Source: Thermoanaerobaculum sp964488355 (lineage in GTDB: Bacteria > Acidobacteriota > Thermoanaerobaculia > Thermoanaerobaculales > Thermoanaerobaculaceae). From it: a DNA stretch of 64,000 nucleotides. Under the pieces are notes generated by a model, which worked only from the letters and a program-made list of their open reading frames with translations, was not told where the DNA came from and did not search any database. The first letter of the stretch is position 1; each line of letters opens with the position of its first letter. Made by a program: the position numbers and the translations under genes. The stretch lies in contig CAZAUJ010000009.1 of assembly GCA_964488355.1 (NCBI GenBank), forward strand, positions 49,846 through 113,845, written 5' to 3'. Shown one piece after another: positions 36,120 to 44,924 of this stretch.

Positions 36120-37706
36120 ATGAAGGCACCATCTTGGCTCGCGCTGGTTTTGGCGGTTTCGGTTCCCGGCTGGTCCCAGGAGCGGGTGGACTGGGAAACG
36201 GTGGGCAAGATCCGCTTGGAGGCCACCAGGAACTCGCAGGTGATGGAGCTGGCTCGCACCATCACCGATGTGTTAGGCCCGCGGCTGACGAACTCGCCCA
36301 ACATGCGCCGGGCGGAGCGCTGGGCCAAGGAAACCCTTGAAAGCTGGGGCCTGGCCAACGTGCATCTGGAGGGCTTTTCCTTCGGCCGAGGGTGGCAGTT
36401 CAGCCGCTGCGCGGTGGAAATGACGGCACCCACACCGGCTGTCCTGCTGGCCTACCCCAAAGCATGGACCCCGGGAACCGCAGGGCGGCAAGCGGGCGAA
36501 GCTATGCGGGTGAGCTTGGAAAGCGAGGAGGACCTGGAAAAGCTCCGGGGAAAAGTGGCTGGCAAGGTGTTGCTCTTGGATAAGGCGGCGGAAGTCAAAC
36601 CCCCGCTTGAGCCGCTTTTTGAGCGGTACCAGGAGAAAGGCCTGGAGGAGCTGGAGCAGTTTCCCATTCGCCCGCCGCGGGCCGAGGGGTGGCGACAGCG
36701 GGCGCGGAAAGAGCTGCAATTCGGGCAGAAGCGGGCCAAGTTTCTCATGGAGGAGAAGGCGCTGGCCACGGTGGAGGTGAGCTCGCGGGATGGCGGGCCT
36801 GTGCGGGTTATGGGCACGCCCGCCTATCGGCCCGATTTTCCCGAGGGTGTGCCGGCCCTGGTTATGGCGGCCGAACACTACAACCGGCTCGTGCGGCTGT
36901 TGGAGGCTGGGGACAAGGTGACGTTAGCGGTGGAGGTGGAAGCCTCCTTTGTGGAGGAAGACAACCAGGCGTACAACGTGATTGCCGAGATTCCAGGGAG
37001 CGACTTGAAGGCCCAGGTGGTCATGGCCGGCGCTCACTTCGACTCCTGGCATACAGGCACCGGCGCCACCGACAACGGCGCCTCCTGTGCGGTGCTAATG
37101 GAGGCCATGAGGGTTCTCAAGGCGGTTGGGGTGAAGCCCCGGCGCACCATTCGCCTGGCTCTGTGGAGCAGCGAGGAGCAGGGGCTCAACGGCTCTCGGG
37201 CCTACGTGTGTCAGCACTTCGCCTGCTGGGTGCCCAAGGACAAGAGCCAGGAAGGCCTGCCGGAGTATCTTCAGGAAGGGGAGCGGGAATTGGTGCGACA
37301 GCCGGACTTCGACAAGCTAGCTGCTTACTTCAACTTGGACTTCGGCGCGGGTGCTATTCGTGGCATTTACACCCAGGAGAACCTGGCGGTCAAACCCATT
37401 TTTACCGCTTGGCTGGCTGCGGTGGAGGATCTGGGGGCCAAGACCGTGTCGGCGCGGGCGGTGGGCGGCACCGACCACCTGTCCTTCGACCGCGTAGGCT
37501 TGCCGGGCTTTCAGTTCATTCAGGACGGGCTGGACTACATGACCCGCACGCACCACACCCACCTGGACGTTTACGATCGCCTGCAACGGGAGGACCTGGT
37601 AAAAAACGCCATCATCGTGGCGACCTTCCTTTACCACGCGGCCATGCGCGACGCACCCTTGCCACGCAAGCCTCTGCCCGAGCGGGAAGGCCAGCCGCGC
37701 AGGTAG
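36120..37706 (+). CDS. Secreted M28-family zinc peptidase with PA-type insert
   Basis: A 528-residue peptidase with a signal peptide (LALVLAVSVPGWSQ). The N-terminal helical part and a protease-associated-like region (about residues 120-275) are followed by the M28 catalytic domain. The two-zinc ligands are all visible: GAHFDSW (H), GATDNGAS (bridging D), WSSEEQGL (E-E, the first being the base), NLDFG (D) and HHTHLDVYD (H). Aminopeptidase or carboxypeptidase specificity cannot be told. AGGGCACGGGGAGG precedes the ATG, and the gene appears monocistronic. Confidence 0.9.
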   Translation: MKAPSWLALVLAVSVPGWSQERVDWETVGKIRLEATRNSQVMELARTITDVLGPRLTNSPNMRRAERWAKETLESWGLANVHLEGFSFGRGWQFSRCAVEMTAPTPAVLLAYPKAWTPGTAGRQAGEAMRVSLESEEDLEKLRGKVAGKVLLLDKAAEVKPPLEPLFERYQEKGLEELEQFPIRPPRAEGWRQRARKELQFGQKRAKFLMEEKALATVEVSSRDGGPVRVMGTPAYRPDFPEGVPALVMAAEHYNRLVRLLEAGDKVTLAVEVEASFVEEDNQAYNVIAEIPGSDLKAQVVMAGAHFDSWHTGTGATDNGASCAVLMEAMRVLKAVGVKPRRTIRLALWSSEEQGLNGSRAYVCQHFACWVPKDKSQEGLPEYLQEGERELVRQPDFDKLAAYFNLDFGAGAIRGIYTQENLAVKPIFTAWLAAVEDLGAKTVSARAVGGTDHLSFDRVGLPGFQFIQDGLDYMTRTHHTHLDVYDRLQREDLVKNAIIVATFLYHAAMRDAPLPRKPLPEREGQPRR

Positions 37707-37747
37707 TCGGACCCAGGCCCTGGCCCTGCGGGCCCGGGTGTGGGCGC

Positions 37748-38839
37748 TCAATCCGGGGTAGAGCGCCAGCGCCAGCGGGCTGCCAGCAAGATGGCGGCGT
37801 CCAGAACCACCAAACCCAAGACCTGCGGCCATAGCACCTCCAGGCCCACCCCGCGGAGAAAAATGCCGCGCAGGATGGCCATGAAGTAGCGCAAGGGCAC
37901 GGCGTAGGTAACGAGCCGAAAGAGCTTGGGCATAGTCTCAATGGGGAAGACAAAGCCGGAAAGGTAAATTTGCGGCAACATGAAGACAAAGGCTGCCAGC
38001 ATCATGGCCTGTTGCTGAGTGCGCGAAAGGGTGGACACCAGAAGCCCCAAACCCAAGGTGGCAAGCACAAAGGGCAGACATAGAAGGAAAAGCAAAGCCA
38101 CGCTCCCACGCAGAGGAACCTGAAAGTGAAGCAGGGCCAGCGGCAGCGCCAGGGCGATTTCCACCAAGGCAACCGCGGCGTAGGGCAGCAGCTTGCCCAG
38201 GACGATTTGCCAGGGAAGGAGGGGGGTAATGAGCAGCTGCTCCCAGCTCCCTAGCTCCCGTTCCCGCACCAGCGCCATAGCCCCCAGCATCATGGTGGTG
38301 ACCATGATGATCATGGCCAGCACCGCCGGAACCATGAAGTGACGCGAGACCAGCTGGGGGTTGAACCATACGCGCGAGCGCACCTGGCCTCCTGCGGACA
38401 ACCTACGCAGGCCATGTCGGGCGAGCACAGCCTGGGCGTAGGCTAGGCCCAAGGTTCCGGCGGTGGGATCGCTGCCGTCAACCACCACCTGGACCGAACT
38501 TTGCCACCCTGTGGCCATGCTCGAGGCGAAATCGGCGGGAATAGTTAGCACCACGCGGGCGCTGCTCCGGGCGAGCAGCTCGTCCAGCTGTCTTTGATCG
38601 TCCACCTGCGCCACCAGGCGGAAATACTTGGAGGCTACGAAGCTTTCAACCAGAGCGCGGGAGGCGGGGCTGCGGGAAAGGTCGCACACCGCCAGTTCCA
38701 GGTGCTGAATGTCGGTGGTGGCCGCGTAACCCAGAATCATCAGCTGGAAGATGGGCGCCACCAAGAGTATGGGAAGCACCTTGGGGTCTCGCCGCAGCTG
38801 CAGCAGCTCCTTCCAAGCAATCCCGAGGATCTGACTCAT
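37748..38839 (-). CDS. ABC-2 exporter permease (YbhR-like), second copy
   Basis: A 363-residue ABC-2 type permease. The first helix (near residue 25-42) is followed by a large extracytoplasmic domain (about 45-170) and then five C-terminal helices. Typical text includes MTRRxF-less but conserved RERELGSWEQLLITPL near residue 190 and YLSGFVFPIETMPK near residue 290. It is the last gene of the TetR-controlled exporter unit, one base after the other permease, and the two presumably form a heterodimer. Confidence 0.88.
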   Translation of the reverse strand: MSQILGIAWKELLQLRRDPKVLPILLVAPIFQLMILGYAATTDIQHLELAVCDLSRSPASRALVESFVASKYFRLVAQVDDQRQLDELLARSSARVVLTIPADFASSMATGWQSSVQVVVDGSDPTAGTLGLAYAQAVLARHGLRRLSAGGQVRSRVWFNPQLVSRHFMVPAVLAMIIMVTTMMLGAMALVRERELGSWEQLLITPLLPWQIVLGKLLPYAAVALVEIALALPLALLHFQVPLRGSVALLFLLCLPFVLATLGLGLLVSTLSRTQQQAMMLAAFVFMLPQIYLSGFVFPIETMPKLFRLVTYAVPLRYFMAILRGIFLRGVGLEVLWPQVLGLVVLDAAILLAARWRWRSTPD

Positions 38840-38840
38840 G

Positions 38841-39941
38841 TCACAGCCTCCGCAGCTGCCGGGCGATGGCTAGGGCGAGAATAGCCAAGGCAAAAACCAG
38901 CATGGCCAAAAAATCCGGCCACCACTGCGTGAAGCCGGTGCCCTTAAGGGCAATACCGCGAAGGCAAACGAGAAAGTAACGGGCAGGTATGAGGTGGGTC
39001 ACGGCCTGGATGGCCGGTGGCATGGAGCTGATGGGAAAAATGAAGCCGGAGAGCAACAGGGTCGGCAGCATGGTGGTCATCAGGGCCATTTGAAAGGCCA
39101 CCTGCTGGCTTTCGGCCACGCTGGAAATGAAAAGCCCCCAGCCCAGGCCACCGAGGATGAACACCACCGTCACGGCCACCAGGCTGGCCAGGGAGCCCCG
39201 CAGGGGCACGTGGAAGAGAACGCGAGCTAGAGTGAGCGTGCCGGCAGCTGCCAAGCTGGCCAGCAAAAGGTAGGGCAAGGTCTTGCCCAACACGAGCTCG
39301 AAAGCGGTGAGCGGCGTTACTCGCAAGCTCTCCAAGGTGTGACGTTCCGCCTCGCGCACTACCGACAAGGCGGTGGCCAGCGCGGTGGTGATCATGAGAA
39401 TGAAGGCCAGCAGGCCGGGGACGAGGAAGATGGATGAGCGCAAATCGGGGTTGAACCAAACCAGCGGACGTGCCGCAACCACGTGGCTTTGGCCGGTAAG
39501 AGCGGCAAGGGTCACGCGGGCAATGAGCTCCTCGGCTTGAGCAAGCACGGCGGTGGCGGTGCGCGCGTCGCTGCCATCCACCAAGAGCTGAAGGGGGATG
39601 GGCTGCCGGCGAACCAGGCTGGCGGCGTAGCCCTTGGGGATCACCACGGCCACCTGGACTGCGCCCCGGTCGAAAAGGGCGTCCAGCGAGCGCGCGTCGC
39701 CTCCCGTGTCTCGAAGCTGGAAGGTGGCAGCGGCGGCCAGGGCGTCAACCAGCTGGCGGGAAGCTGGGGTATGGTCCTCATCGATCACCGCGAGGGGTAC
39801 GTTTTCCACATCGAACGAAAGGGCAAAGCCATAAAGCAGAAGCAGCACCGCCGGCATGAGCAGAAGCGCCACCAAGGTGCGGGTGTCTCGGAGTAGGTGA
39901 CGCACCTCTTTGAAGGCCAGGGCCATCGTTCGGCGCAGCAT
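38841..39941 (-). CDS. ABC-2 exporter permease (YbhS-like), first copy
   Basis: A 366-residue ABC-2 permease with the same layout as its downstream neighbour: one N-terminal helix, a periplasmic domain with DGSDARTATAVL, then five helices. The coupling segment is EAERHTLESLRVTPLTAFE and the signature LLLSGFIFPISSMP. Its start touches the ATPase stop, so the two are translationally coupled. The pair with the downstream copy fits YbhFSR-type drug exporters. Confidence 0.88.
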   Translation of the reverse strand: MLRRTMALAFKEVRHLLRDTRTLVALLLMPAVLLLLYGFALSFDVENVPLAVIDEDHTPASRQLVDALAAAATFQLRDTGGDARSLDALFDRGAVQVAVVIPKGYAASLVRRQPIPLQLLVDGSDARTATAVLAQAEELIARVTLAALTGQSHVVAARPLVWFNPDLRSSIFLVPGLLAFILMITTALATALSVVREAERHTLESLRVTPLTAFELVLGKTLPYLLLASLAAAGTLTLARVLFHVPLRGSLASLVAVTVVFILGGLGWGLFISSVAESQQVAFQMALMTTMLPTLLLSGFIFPISSMPPAIQAVTHLIPARYFLVCLRGIALKGTGFTQWWPDFLAMLVFALAILALAIARQLRRL

Positions 39942-40882
39942 CAGGCCACCCCCTGCCGGTCCGCCTGACGCATGAGCACGATGAACGCATCCTCCAAGCT
40001 GGCCGGCTGCGGCTGCCAGCTACCGCCACCGAGACCTGCGTGCTCCATCCGTTGAGCCACCGAGGGGACCGATTGGGGCCCCGCGAGCAGCACGTGGAGG
40101 GCCTGGCCGAAGAGGGCCACCTCCTCCACCTCCTCTTGCCTTACCAAAAACTCCAGTGCACGGGAGGGGTCGGCGACGGTGAGGCGAAACAGTCGGTCCT
40201 TAGGGACCCGCCCCTTCAAACCGGCGACCGTATCTACCGCCAACAGCTTGCCTCGGTGCATGAACGCCACCCGATGGCAGCGCTCTGCCTCGTCGAGGGC
40301 ATGGGTGGTGACCAGCACCGTGGTGCCCGATTGGGCCAGACCGTCGATGGTTTGCCAAAACTGCCGCCGCGCTTCCGGATCCACGCCGGAGGTGGGCTCG
40401 TCCAGGAATACCAGCTCTGGCTGGTGCAGCAGGGTCACAGCGAGCGCGAGCCTTTGACGAAAGCCCAAGGGCAAGTTCCGCACCAACGCGCTTCGGTACG
40501 CCTCCATCCCCGCCAGCTTCAGGCCCCAGCCTGCCCGCTGTCGCAGTGGGCCGCCGGCAAGGCCGTAGGCCCGCCCCCAAAAGCGCAGGTTTTCTTCCAC
40601 CGTCAGGTCGGTGTAAAGGGAAAACCTTTGCGACATGTAGCCGATGTGCTGCCTCAAGGCGCGGGCTTGCTGGCTGGCATCCAGCCCAAGAACCCAGGCG
40701 TGTCCCGCCGTGGGGGGGATGAGGCCGCAGAGCATGCGGATGGTGGTGGTTTTGCCAGCCCCGTTAGACCCCAGCAGGGCGAAGATCTCGCCCCGGTGGA
40801 TGGAAAAGCTCACCCGGTCAACGGCGACGAAGGAGCCGAAGACCTTGGTAAGCCCCTCCACTTGGACGACCAGCTCGTTCAT
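39941..40882 (-). CDS. ABC exporter ATPase (YbhF-like half), second ATPase
   Basis: A 313-residue ATPase with Walker A GSNGAGKTTT near residue 40. The usual ABC signature is replaced by LPLGFRQRLALAV, Walker B is LVFLDEPTSGVDP and the switch histidine is in VTTHALDEAE. The C-terminal extension of about 90 residues contains a DUF4162-like domain. I chose ATG 40882 because the longer open frame back to 40972 lies inside the tolC gene. It powers the two permeases downstream. Confidence 0.9.
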   Translation of the reverse strand: MNELVVQVEGLTKVFGSFVAVDRVSFSIHRGEIFALLGSNGAGKTTTIRMLCGLIPPTAGHAWVLGLDASQQARALRQHIGYMSQRFSLYTDLTVEENLRFWGRAYGLAGGPLRQRAGWGLKLAGMEAYRSALVRNLPLGFRQRLALAVTLLHQPELVFLDEPTSGVDPEARRQFWQTIDGLAQSGTTVLVTTHALDEAERCHRVAFMHRGKLLAVDTVAGLKGRVPKDRLFRLTVADPSRALEFLVRQEEVEEVALFGQALHVLLAGPQSVPSVAQRMEHAGLGGGSWQPQPASLEDAFIVLMRQADRQGVA

Positions 40883-42186
40883 TCGCCTACGGCCCTCCGC
40901 AGCTGCGCCCAGGCCAAGAAGGCTTCGGTGCGCGCGTTGACCAGGTCCTCCTCGGCCATGGCCAGGACCCATTGCGCTTGTACCAGCTCGGAAAAGCTGG
41001 CCAAACCGGCGTTATAGCGGTCCTCAGTAGTTTCCTCGCTGGCGCGAGCCGCGGCCAGGTTAGCCTCTGCCGCCTGGACGAGGGAGAGGGCGGAGGCCAG
41101 CTTGCGGTACGCGTGCTCCACCTCGAGGGCAATTTGGCGGGCCAGCTCGGAAGCGGAAGCCTGGCTTGCACGGGCCAGGGCTTCCGCCTGCCGGGCTTGG
41201 GCGCGTCGCTGCCCGCCGTCCGCCAGCAGCCACGAACCCACCAGGCCAAAAGCCCAGCTGTCCTGCCAACGGTCCTGAAGAGGAAAGAACCGTTGGTTGG
41301 GACGTGCCCAGTCCAGCTGGGCCACCAGCTGCAGCGTGGGAGCACGACTGGCTAGGGCTTCCTTCTTTTGCCACCGCCACGCTTCCGCTTCGCGCGCGTG
41401 GGCCACCAGCTCGGCACGTCGTTCCACCGCCTGCCCTTGCAGTTGGGGAAGAGAGGCGGGCAGCAAAGGCAAGGGTAGCTCGCTGCGCACGCGCAGCTCC
41501 TGCTCAGCAGGCAGGGCCAGCAGCGAGCGCAGCTGGGAGCGGGCTAGCTCCACGGCACTGGCAGCCTTGACCAGGGCCATTTCGGCCGATGCTTTTTGCG
41601 CTCGCGCCGCCAACACGTCGGCCGGCGTGGCCAAGCCTGCGGCTTCCAGGTTCTCGCTGTCAGCCAAAGCCTGTTGAGCCCGCTCCAGGCGCTTTTGGGC
41701 GGCGCAAAAACGTCCTTCCGCCGCCGCTAGTTCCCAAAAGGATGCCCGTGCCGCGAAGGCGATCTCCGAAGCGGCTGCTTGCTGTTGTGCTTGGGCGGCC
41801 TCCAGGCGACGGTGAGCTGCCTGCACCGCGGCCTCCAAGGCTCCAGCCAGGTCCAGGGGCTTGACCAGGGCCAAGGAAAAGGAGCTGACCGTGCGGATAT
41901 CGGGGTTGAGGACCAGGCTGGACCCGTCGTTTTTGAATAGGGTAAAGGCCGGGACGGAGCTGCGATAGCTGCCACTGGCGGCTAGGCTCGCCTGCCAGGC
42001 GCGCCTGGCCTCCACCGCCTCCAACAGGCTTTCTGCCGCCTCGGTCTGTGCTCGTTGCGCCACCAGTGCTTGGGAGGCAGCCAGGGCCAGCTGTACCGCC
42101 TGCTCCTCCTCAAGCAGCATGGGAGCTTCGGCGGCAAGAGCGGCGACGCCGAAAGGGGCCAGCCAAACAAAGAGGGTTCCTTTCAT
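40879..42186 (-). CDS. TolC-family outer-membrane efflux protein
   Basis: A 435-residue TolC-like channel with a signal peptide (LFVWLAPFGVAALA) and two OEP repeats. The repeats are alanine/glutamate-rich coiled coils around the YRSSVPAF and PNQRFFPLQ beta segments, ending YNAGLASFSELVQAQ, which is the family signature. It is placed between the two ATPase genes, so it probably forms a complete tripartite exporter with the HlyD adaptor. The ATG overlaps the upstream ATPase stop by four bases. Confidence 0.88.
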   Translation of the reverse strand: MKGTLFVWLAPFGVAALAAEAPMLLEEEQAVQLALAASQALVAQRAQTEAAESLLEAVEARRAWQASLAASGSYRSSVPAFTLFKNDGSSLVLNPDIRTVSSFSLALVKPLDLAGALEAAVQAAHRRLEAAQAQQQAAASEIAFAARASFWELAAAEGRFCAAQKRLERAQQALADSENLEAAGLATPADVLAARAQKASAEMALVKAASAVELARSQLRSLLALPAEQELRVRSELPLPLLPASLPQLQGQAVERRAELVAHAREAEAWRWQKKEALASRAPTLQLVAQLDWARPNQRFFPLQDRWQDSWAFGLVGSWLLADGGQRRAQARQAEALARASQASASELARQIALEVEHAYRKLASALSLVQAAEANLAAARASEETTEDRYNAGLASFSELVQAQWVLAMAEEDLVNARTEAFLAWAQLRRAVGE

Positions 42187-43127
42187 TGGCTACCTCCCAA
42201 CTGCCCATGCATGAGGTAAAGGAAGAGATCCTCCAGCGAAGGCTCGGTCGGCTCCCAGCGAGTGAGTGTCACCCCGGCTGTGGACAGGCTTCGGGGATCG
42301 GGGACCTCCGCACCTTCAGGCAGTATCACGTGAAACCCGGCACCGAAGGGCTGCAGGGATAGGTGGGGAAAAGTTGCTCTCAGGGACGCAACCAAAGCTG
42401 GGCGAGGGTCGCCCTCGACCACAAGCACCCTCAAGGCCAAGGCGCGGGTCAAAGCCTCCGGTTCGCCTTGAGCCAGGATACGTCCCCCATGCATCAGCAT
42501 CACCCTGGTTGCTCGCTGGGCCTCGTCCAGGTAGGGGGTGGCCCAGACCAGCGTGAGCCCTTCGGCCACCATCGGGCTTAACAACCGCCAAAACTCCCGG
42601 CGGGTCATGGGGTCCACGCCGGTGGTGGGCTCATCCAGCAGGAGCACGCGGGGCTGGTGGAGCAAGCTCACCGCGAGCGCCAGCTTCTGTTTCATCCCGC
42701 CGGAGAGGGCTTCCGCCCGGCGCTGGCGAAAGGGAGCGAGGCCGAGGCGTTCCAGGAGGTAGTCGCCTCGCTGGCGCCAGTGGGGCAAACCCCAGAGGTG
42801 GCCAAAAAAGGCCAGGTTTTCTTCCACGGAGAGGTCGCCGTAGAGGGCGAAGTTTTGCGGCAGGTAGCCCAAAAGCTGGCGAAGCTGGCGACGATGGCGC
42901 CAGGCGTCCTGGCCAGCCAAGGTGACCTGGCCGCCCGTGGGACACACTAGGCCAGCTATGGTGCGCAGGAGGCTGGTCTTGCCGGCGCCGTCGGGCCCGA
43001 TCAGGGCCAGCACCTCACCCTCCCGCACCTGCAGGGAAACCCGCGTCACCGCCACCGCCTTGTGGTATTGGACGGTGAGCTCCTGTACGTCCACGAGGAC
43101 GGGGTCAGGGGAGGGGAGCGCGCTCAT
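42183..43127 (-). CDS. ABC exporter ATPase (YbhF-like half), first ATPase
   Basis: A 314-residue ATPase with Walker A GPDGAGKTSLLRT near residue 42, signature LSGGMKQKLALAVSL near residue 143, Walker B VLLLDEPTTGVDP and a switch region WATPYLDEAQ in which the usual histidine is replaced (YL after P). It pairs with the second ATPase of the unit, like the two fused halves of YbhF but encoded separately. It overlaps the adaptor gene by 23 bases. Confidence 0.9.
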   Translation of the reverse strand: MSALPSPDPVLVDVQELTVQYHKAVAVTRVSLQVREGEVLALIGPDGAGKTSLLRTIAGLVCPTGGQVTLAGQDAWRHRRQLRQLLGYLPQNFALYGDLSVEENLAFFGHLWGLPHWRQRGDYLLERLGLAPFRQRRAEALSGGMKQKLALAVSLLHQPRVLLLDEPTTGVDPMTRREFWRLLSPMVAEGLTLVWATPYLDEAQRATRVMLMHGGRILAQGEPEALTRALALRVLVVEGDPRPALVASLRATFPHLSLQPFGAGFHVILPEGAEVPDPRSLSTAGVTLTRWEPTEPSLEDLFLYLMHGQLGGSQ

Positions 43128-44094
43128 GCTCGCGTTCCTGGTCGAAGTAGGCGTCCGCCGGCATGCCAGGTTTCAACACCAGCTCAGGGTTCGGCAGGGA
43201 AATCTCTACCCGGAAGACCAGCTTGGCGCGCTCCTCAGGCGTTTGCACGTTCTTCGGTGTGAACTCCGCCTGCTGGGCAATGAAGCGTACCTTGCCGGTG
43301 ATGCTTTCCTGGTGGCCGTCCAGGCGGACGCGAACCGGCTGACCGAGGCGCACGCGGCTCAAGCTCGGCTCGTCCAAAAAGACCGCTAGCCAAGGGTGAG
43401 CCAAATCGGCGACGACCAGGAGCGGTGCCCCTGCTGGCAGGAACTCGCCCGGCTCCGCCACGCGAGCGGTGACGTAGCCAGTAATGGGGCTGCGCACTTG
43501 GGCGTCGGCCAGGCGTTGGGTGAGGATTCCCACGGCGGCTTCTGCTGCGCGCAGTTGTGCGCGAGCCAGCGCAACCTCCTCCGCTCGGGGCCCGGCGAGC
43601 AGCTGCGCCAGGCGTGCCCGAAGGGCGTTGCACTGTTCCTGCGCCACGGCCGCGCGAGTAGCGGCATCGTCCCGCAACTTACGGCTGGCACTGCCCCGCT
43701 CGGCCAGAGGGGCGTACCTGGCCAAATCGGCTTGCGCCGCCGCCAGCTCCACTTCCGCCGCGGCCAGCCGCGCCTGCGCTTCGGCCAGCTCCTCTTGCCG
43801 GGCGCCAGCCAAAAGCAAAGCTAGTGCGGCCTGGGCCGCATCCCGTTCCGCTCGTGCCTTTTCCAGTTCCCGCTCCAAAGTGGAGGTGTCCATACGGGCA
43901 ACCACCTGACCGGCTTCCACCTTTTCGCCTTCCTGAAAGGGGAGCTCACCCACGATTCCCGCCATGGGCGCCGCCAGGCGCACCTCGGTGGCTTCGATGT
44001 GTCCGCTGGCATGAAGAGGGCCTCCACGGCCGCGAGGCTGACAGCTGGCGAGCACGCCGAGGCAGACAAGGGCCAAGCACCTTTTCTCGAGCAT
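43105..44094 (-). CDS. HlyD/YbhG-type membrane-fusion adaptor (lipoprotein)
   Basis: A 329-residue periplasmic adaptor. The N terminus has a lipobox LVCLGVLASC, so it is probably a lipoprotein. Then follow a biotinyl-lipoyl beta domain (IEATEVRLAAPMAGIVG), a long alpha-helical hairpin of alanine/glutamate coiled coil (about residues 80-200), and the barrel segment RSPITGYVTARVAEPGEFL. It joins the inner-membrane ABC exporter to TolC and is the first structural gene after tetR. Confidence 0.9.
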   Translation of the reverse strand: MLEKRCLALVCLGVLASCQPRGRGGPLHASGHIEATEVRLAAPMAGIVGELPFQEGEKVEAGQVVARMDTSTLERELEKARAERDAAQAALALLLAGARQEELAEAQARLAAAEVELAAAQADLARYAPLAERGSASRKLRDDAATRAAVAQEQCNALRARLAQLLAGPRAEEVALARAQLRAAEAAVGILTQRLADAQVRSPITGYVTARVAEPGEFLPAGAPLLVVADLAHPWLAVFLDEPSLSRVRLGQPVRVRLDGHQESITGKVRFIAQQAEFTPKNVQTPEERAKLVFRVEISLPNPELVLKPGMPADAYFDQEREHERAPLP

Positions 44095-44097
44095 GGT

Positions 44098-44727
44098 TCA
44101 CTCCTTGGTTCGCAGCAAACCGTAGAAAAGCAACGTCGTCAAAGCTTCGGGCAGCTGCTGAAGGGCAGGCAGAGCCGTGGCTTGGGCGGGAACGCCCACC
44201 TCGGCCAGCCTGGCCAGCAGCGGGGGAGCCGCCGCTGCTAAACCGAGGCTGCCCACCAGCAGCAGGTGTACCAGGGCCGGGTTGGTATCTCGGAAGGCTC
44301 CTCCGCGCACGCCCTCCGCCACTAAAGCGCGAGTTACGGCAAAAACGTCGGCCATAACCGCCAGAACCTCTCGCGGCAGGTACTCCAGCTCGGTGACCAG
44401 GAGCCGAAGCATAAGGCGGGGCAGGTGAGGCCTTTGGGCGAAGGTGTGAGCGAAGGTGGATTGGAGCTGTGCCAGGCGCTGCGGAATCGGGAGGGGCAGC
44501 TTGGGCAGTTGCTGCACTCTGTCGCGCAGCGGTACCAGCACGGTGAGCAGGGCCTGAGCGAGGAGCGTTTCTTTGTCGCCCACGTAGTAGTAGAGCATGG
44601 CCTTGTTGACACCCGCCCTCTTGGCAACCTCATCCATGGTGGTGGCCACAAATCCCTTTTCCGCAAAAACCTCCAGCGCTGCCTGGAGGATCTGGTGTTC
44701 TGTGGGTCGATTCGTCTGGTTCTGCAT
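44098..44727 (-). CDS. TetR-family repressor of the ABC exporter unit
   Basis: A 209-residue TetR protein. The N-terminal helix-turn-helix is in MDEVAKRAGVNKAMLYYYVG (residues 29-48). The C-terminal ligand domain is typical of the CecR/AcrR group. It is the first gene of the exporter unit and lies three bases before the adaptor. A large nested inverted repeat starts four bases upstream of its ATG, strongly suggesting autoregulation. Confidence 0.9.
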   Translation of the reverse strand: MQNQTNRPTEHQILQAALEVFAEKGFVATTMDEVAKRAGVNKAMLYYYVGDKETLLAQALLTVLVPLRDRVQQLPKLPLPIPQRLAQLQSTFAHTFAQRPHLPRLMLRLLVTELEYLPREVLAVMADVFAVTRALVAEGVRGGAFRDTNPALVHLLLVGSLGLAAAAPPLLARLAEVGVPAQATALPALQQLPEALTTLLFYGLLRTKE

Positions 44728-44730
44728 GGT

Positions 44731-44774
44731 CTTAACCTCATGGTTTAACCATTCGGTTAAACCATGCGGTTAAG
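44731..44774. promoter_or_regulatory. TetR operator: nested inverted repeat upstream of tetR
   Basis: Inner arms TGGTTTAACC (44741-44750) and GGTTAAACCA (44755-44764) are perfect complements around a 4-base centre. Outer arms CTTAACC (44731-44737) and GGTTAAG (44768-44774) continue the symmetry. The half-site GGTTAA thus occurs four times, in two orientations. This pattern suits two TetR dimers binding cooperatively and overlapping the tetR start region. Confidence 0.75.
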
Positions 44775-44878
44775 ATAATGCCCAGTCGCTCACCTGTCAC
44801 GGGGTGGCAGGTGGTGAGGCGGCCAAGGGGCCTAAAGGTCTTTCGCGGCTGCATCTGAGTCTCGTGTACACACAGTTG

Positions 44879-44907
44879 TTGCCAAAGTGAAATTTCTCAC
44901 TTATTGT
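44879..44907 (+). promoter_or_regulatory. Promoter with Rex-like dyad before the 2-oxoacid:ferredoxin oxidoreductase operon
   Basis: TTGCCA (44879-44884) and TATTGT (44902-44907) are 17 bases apart and resemble a sigma70 promoter. The spacer is filled by the dyad AAGTGAAATTTCTCACTT (44885-44902), whose core is GTGA-N6-TCAC. That is a repressor position. The core differs by one base from GTGAA-N4-TTCAC, the inner part of the Rex operator. Confidence 0.55.
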
Positions 44908-44924
44908 GTGTCAGGGGAGGGCGC

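Noticed and set aside
36689..37834. A 381-residue plus-strand ORF within the M28 peptidase gene.
   Set aside because: It is a +1-type shadow of the peptidase, Gly/Arg-rich, with no motifs of its own.
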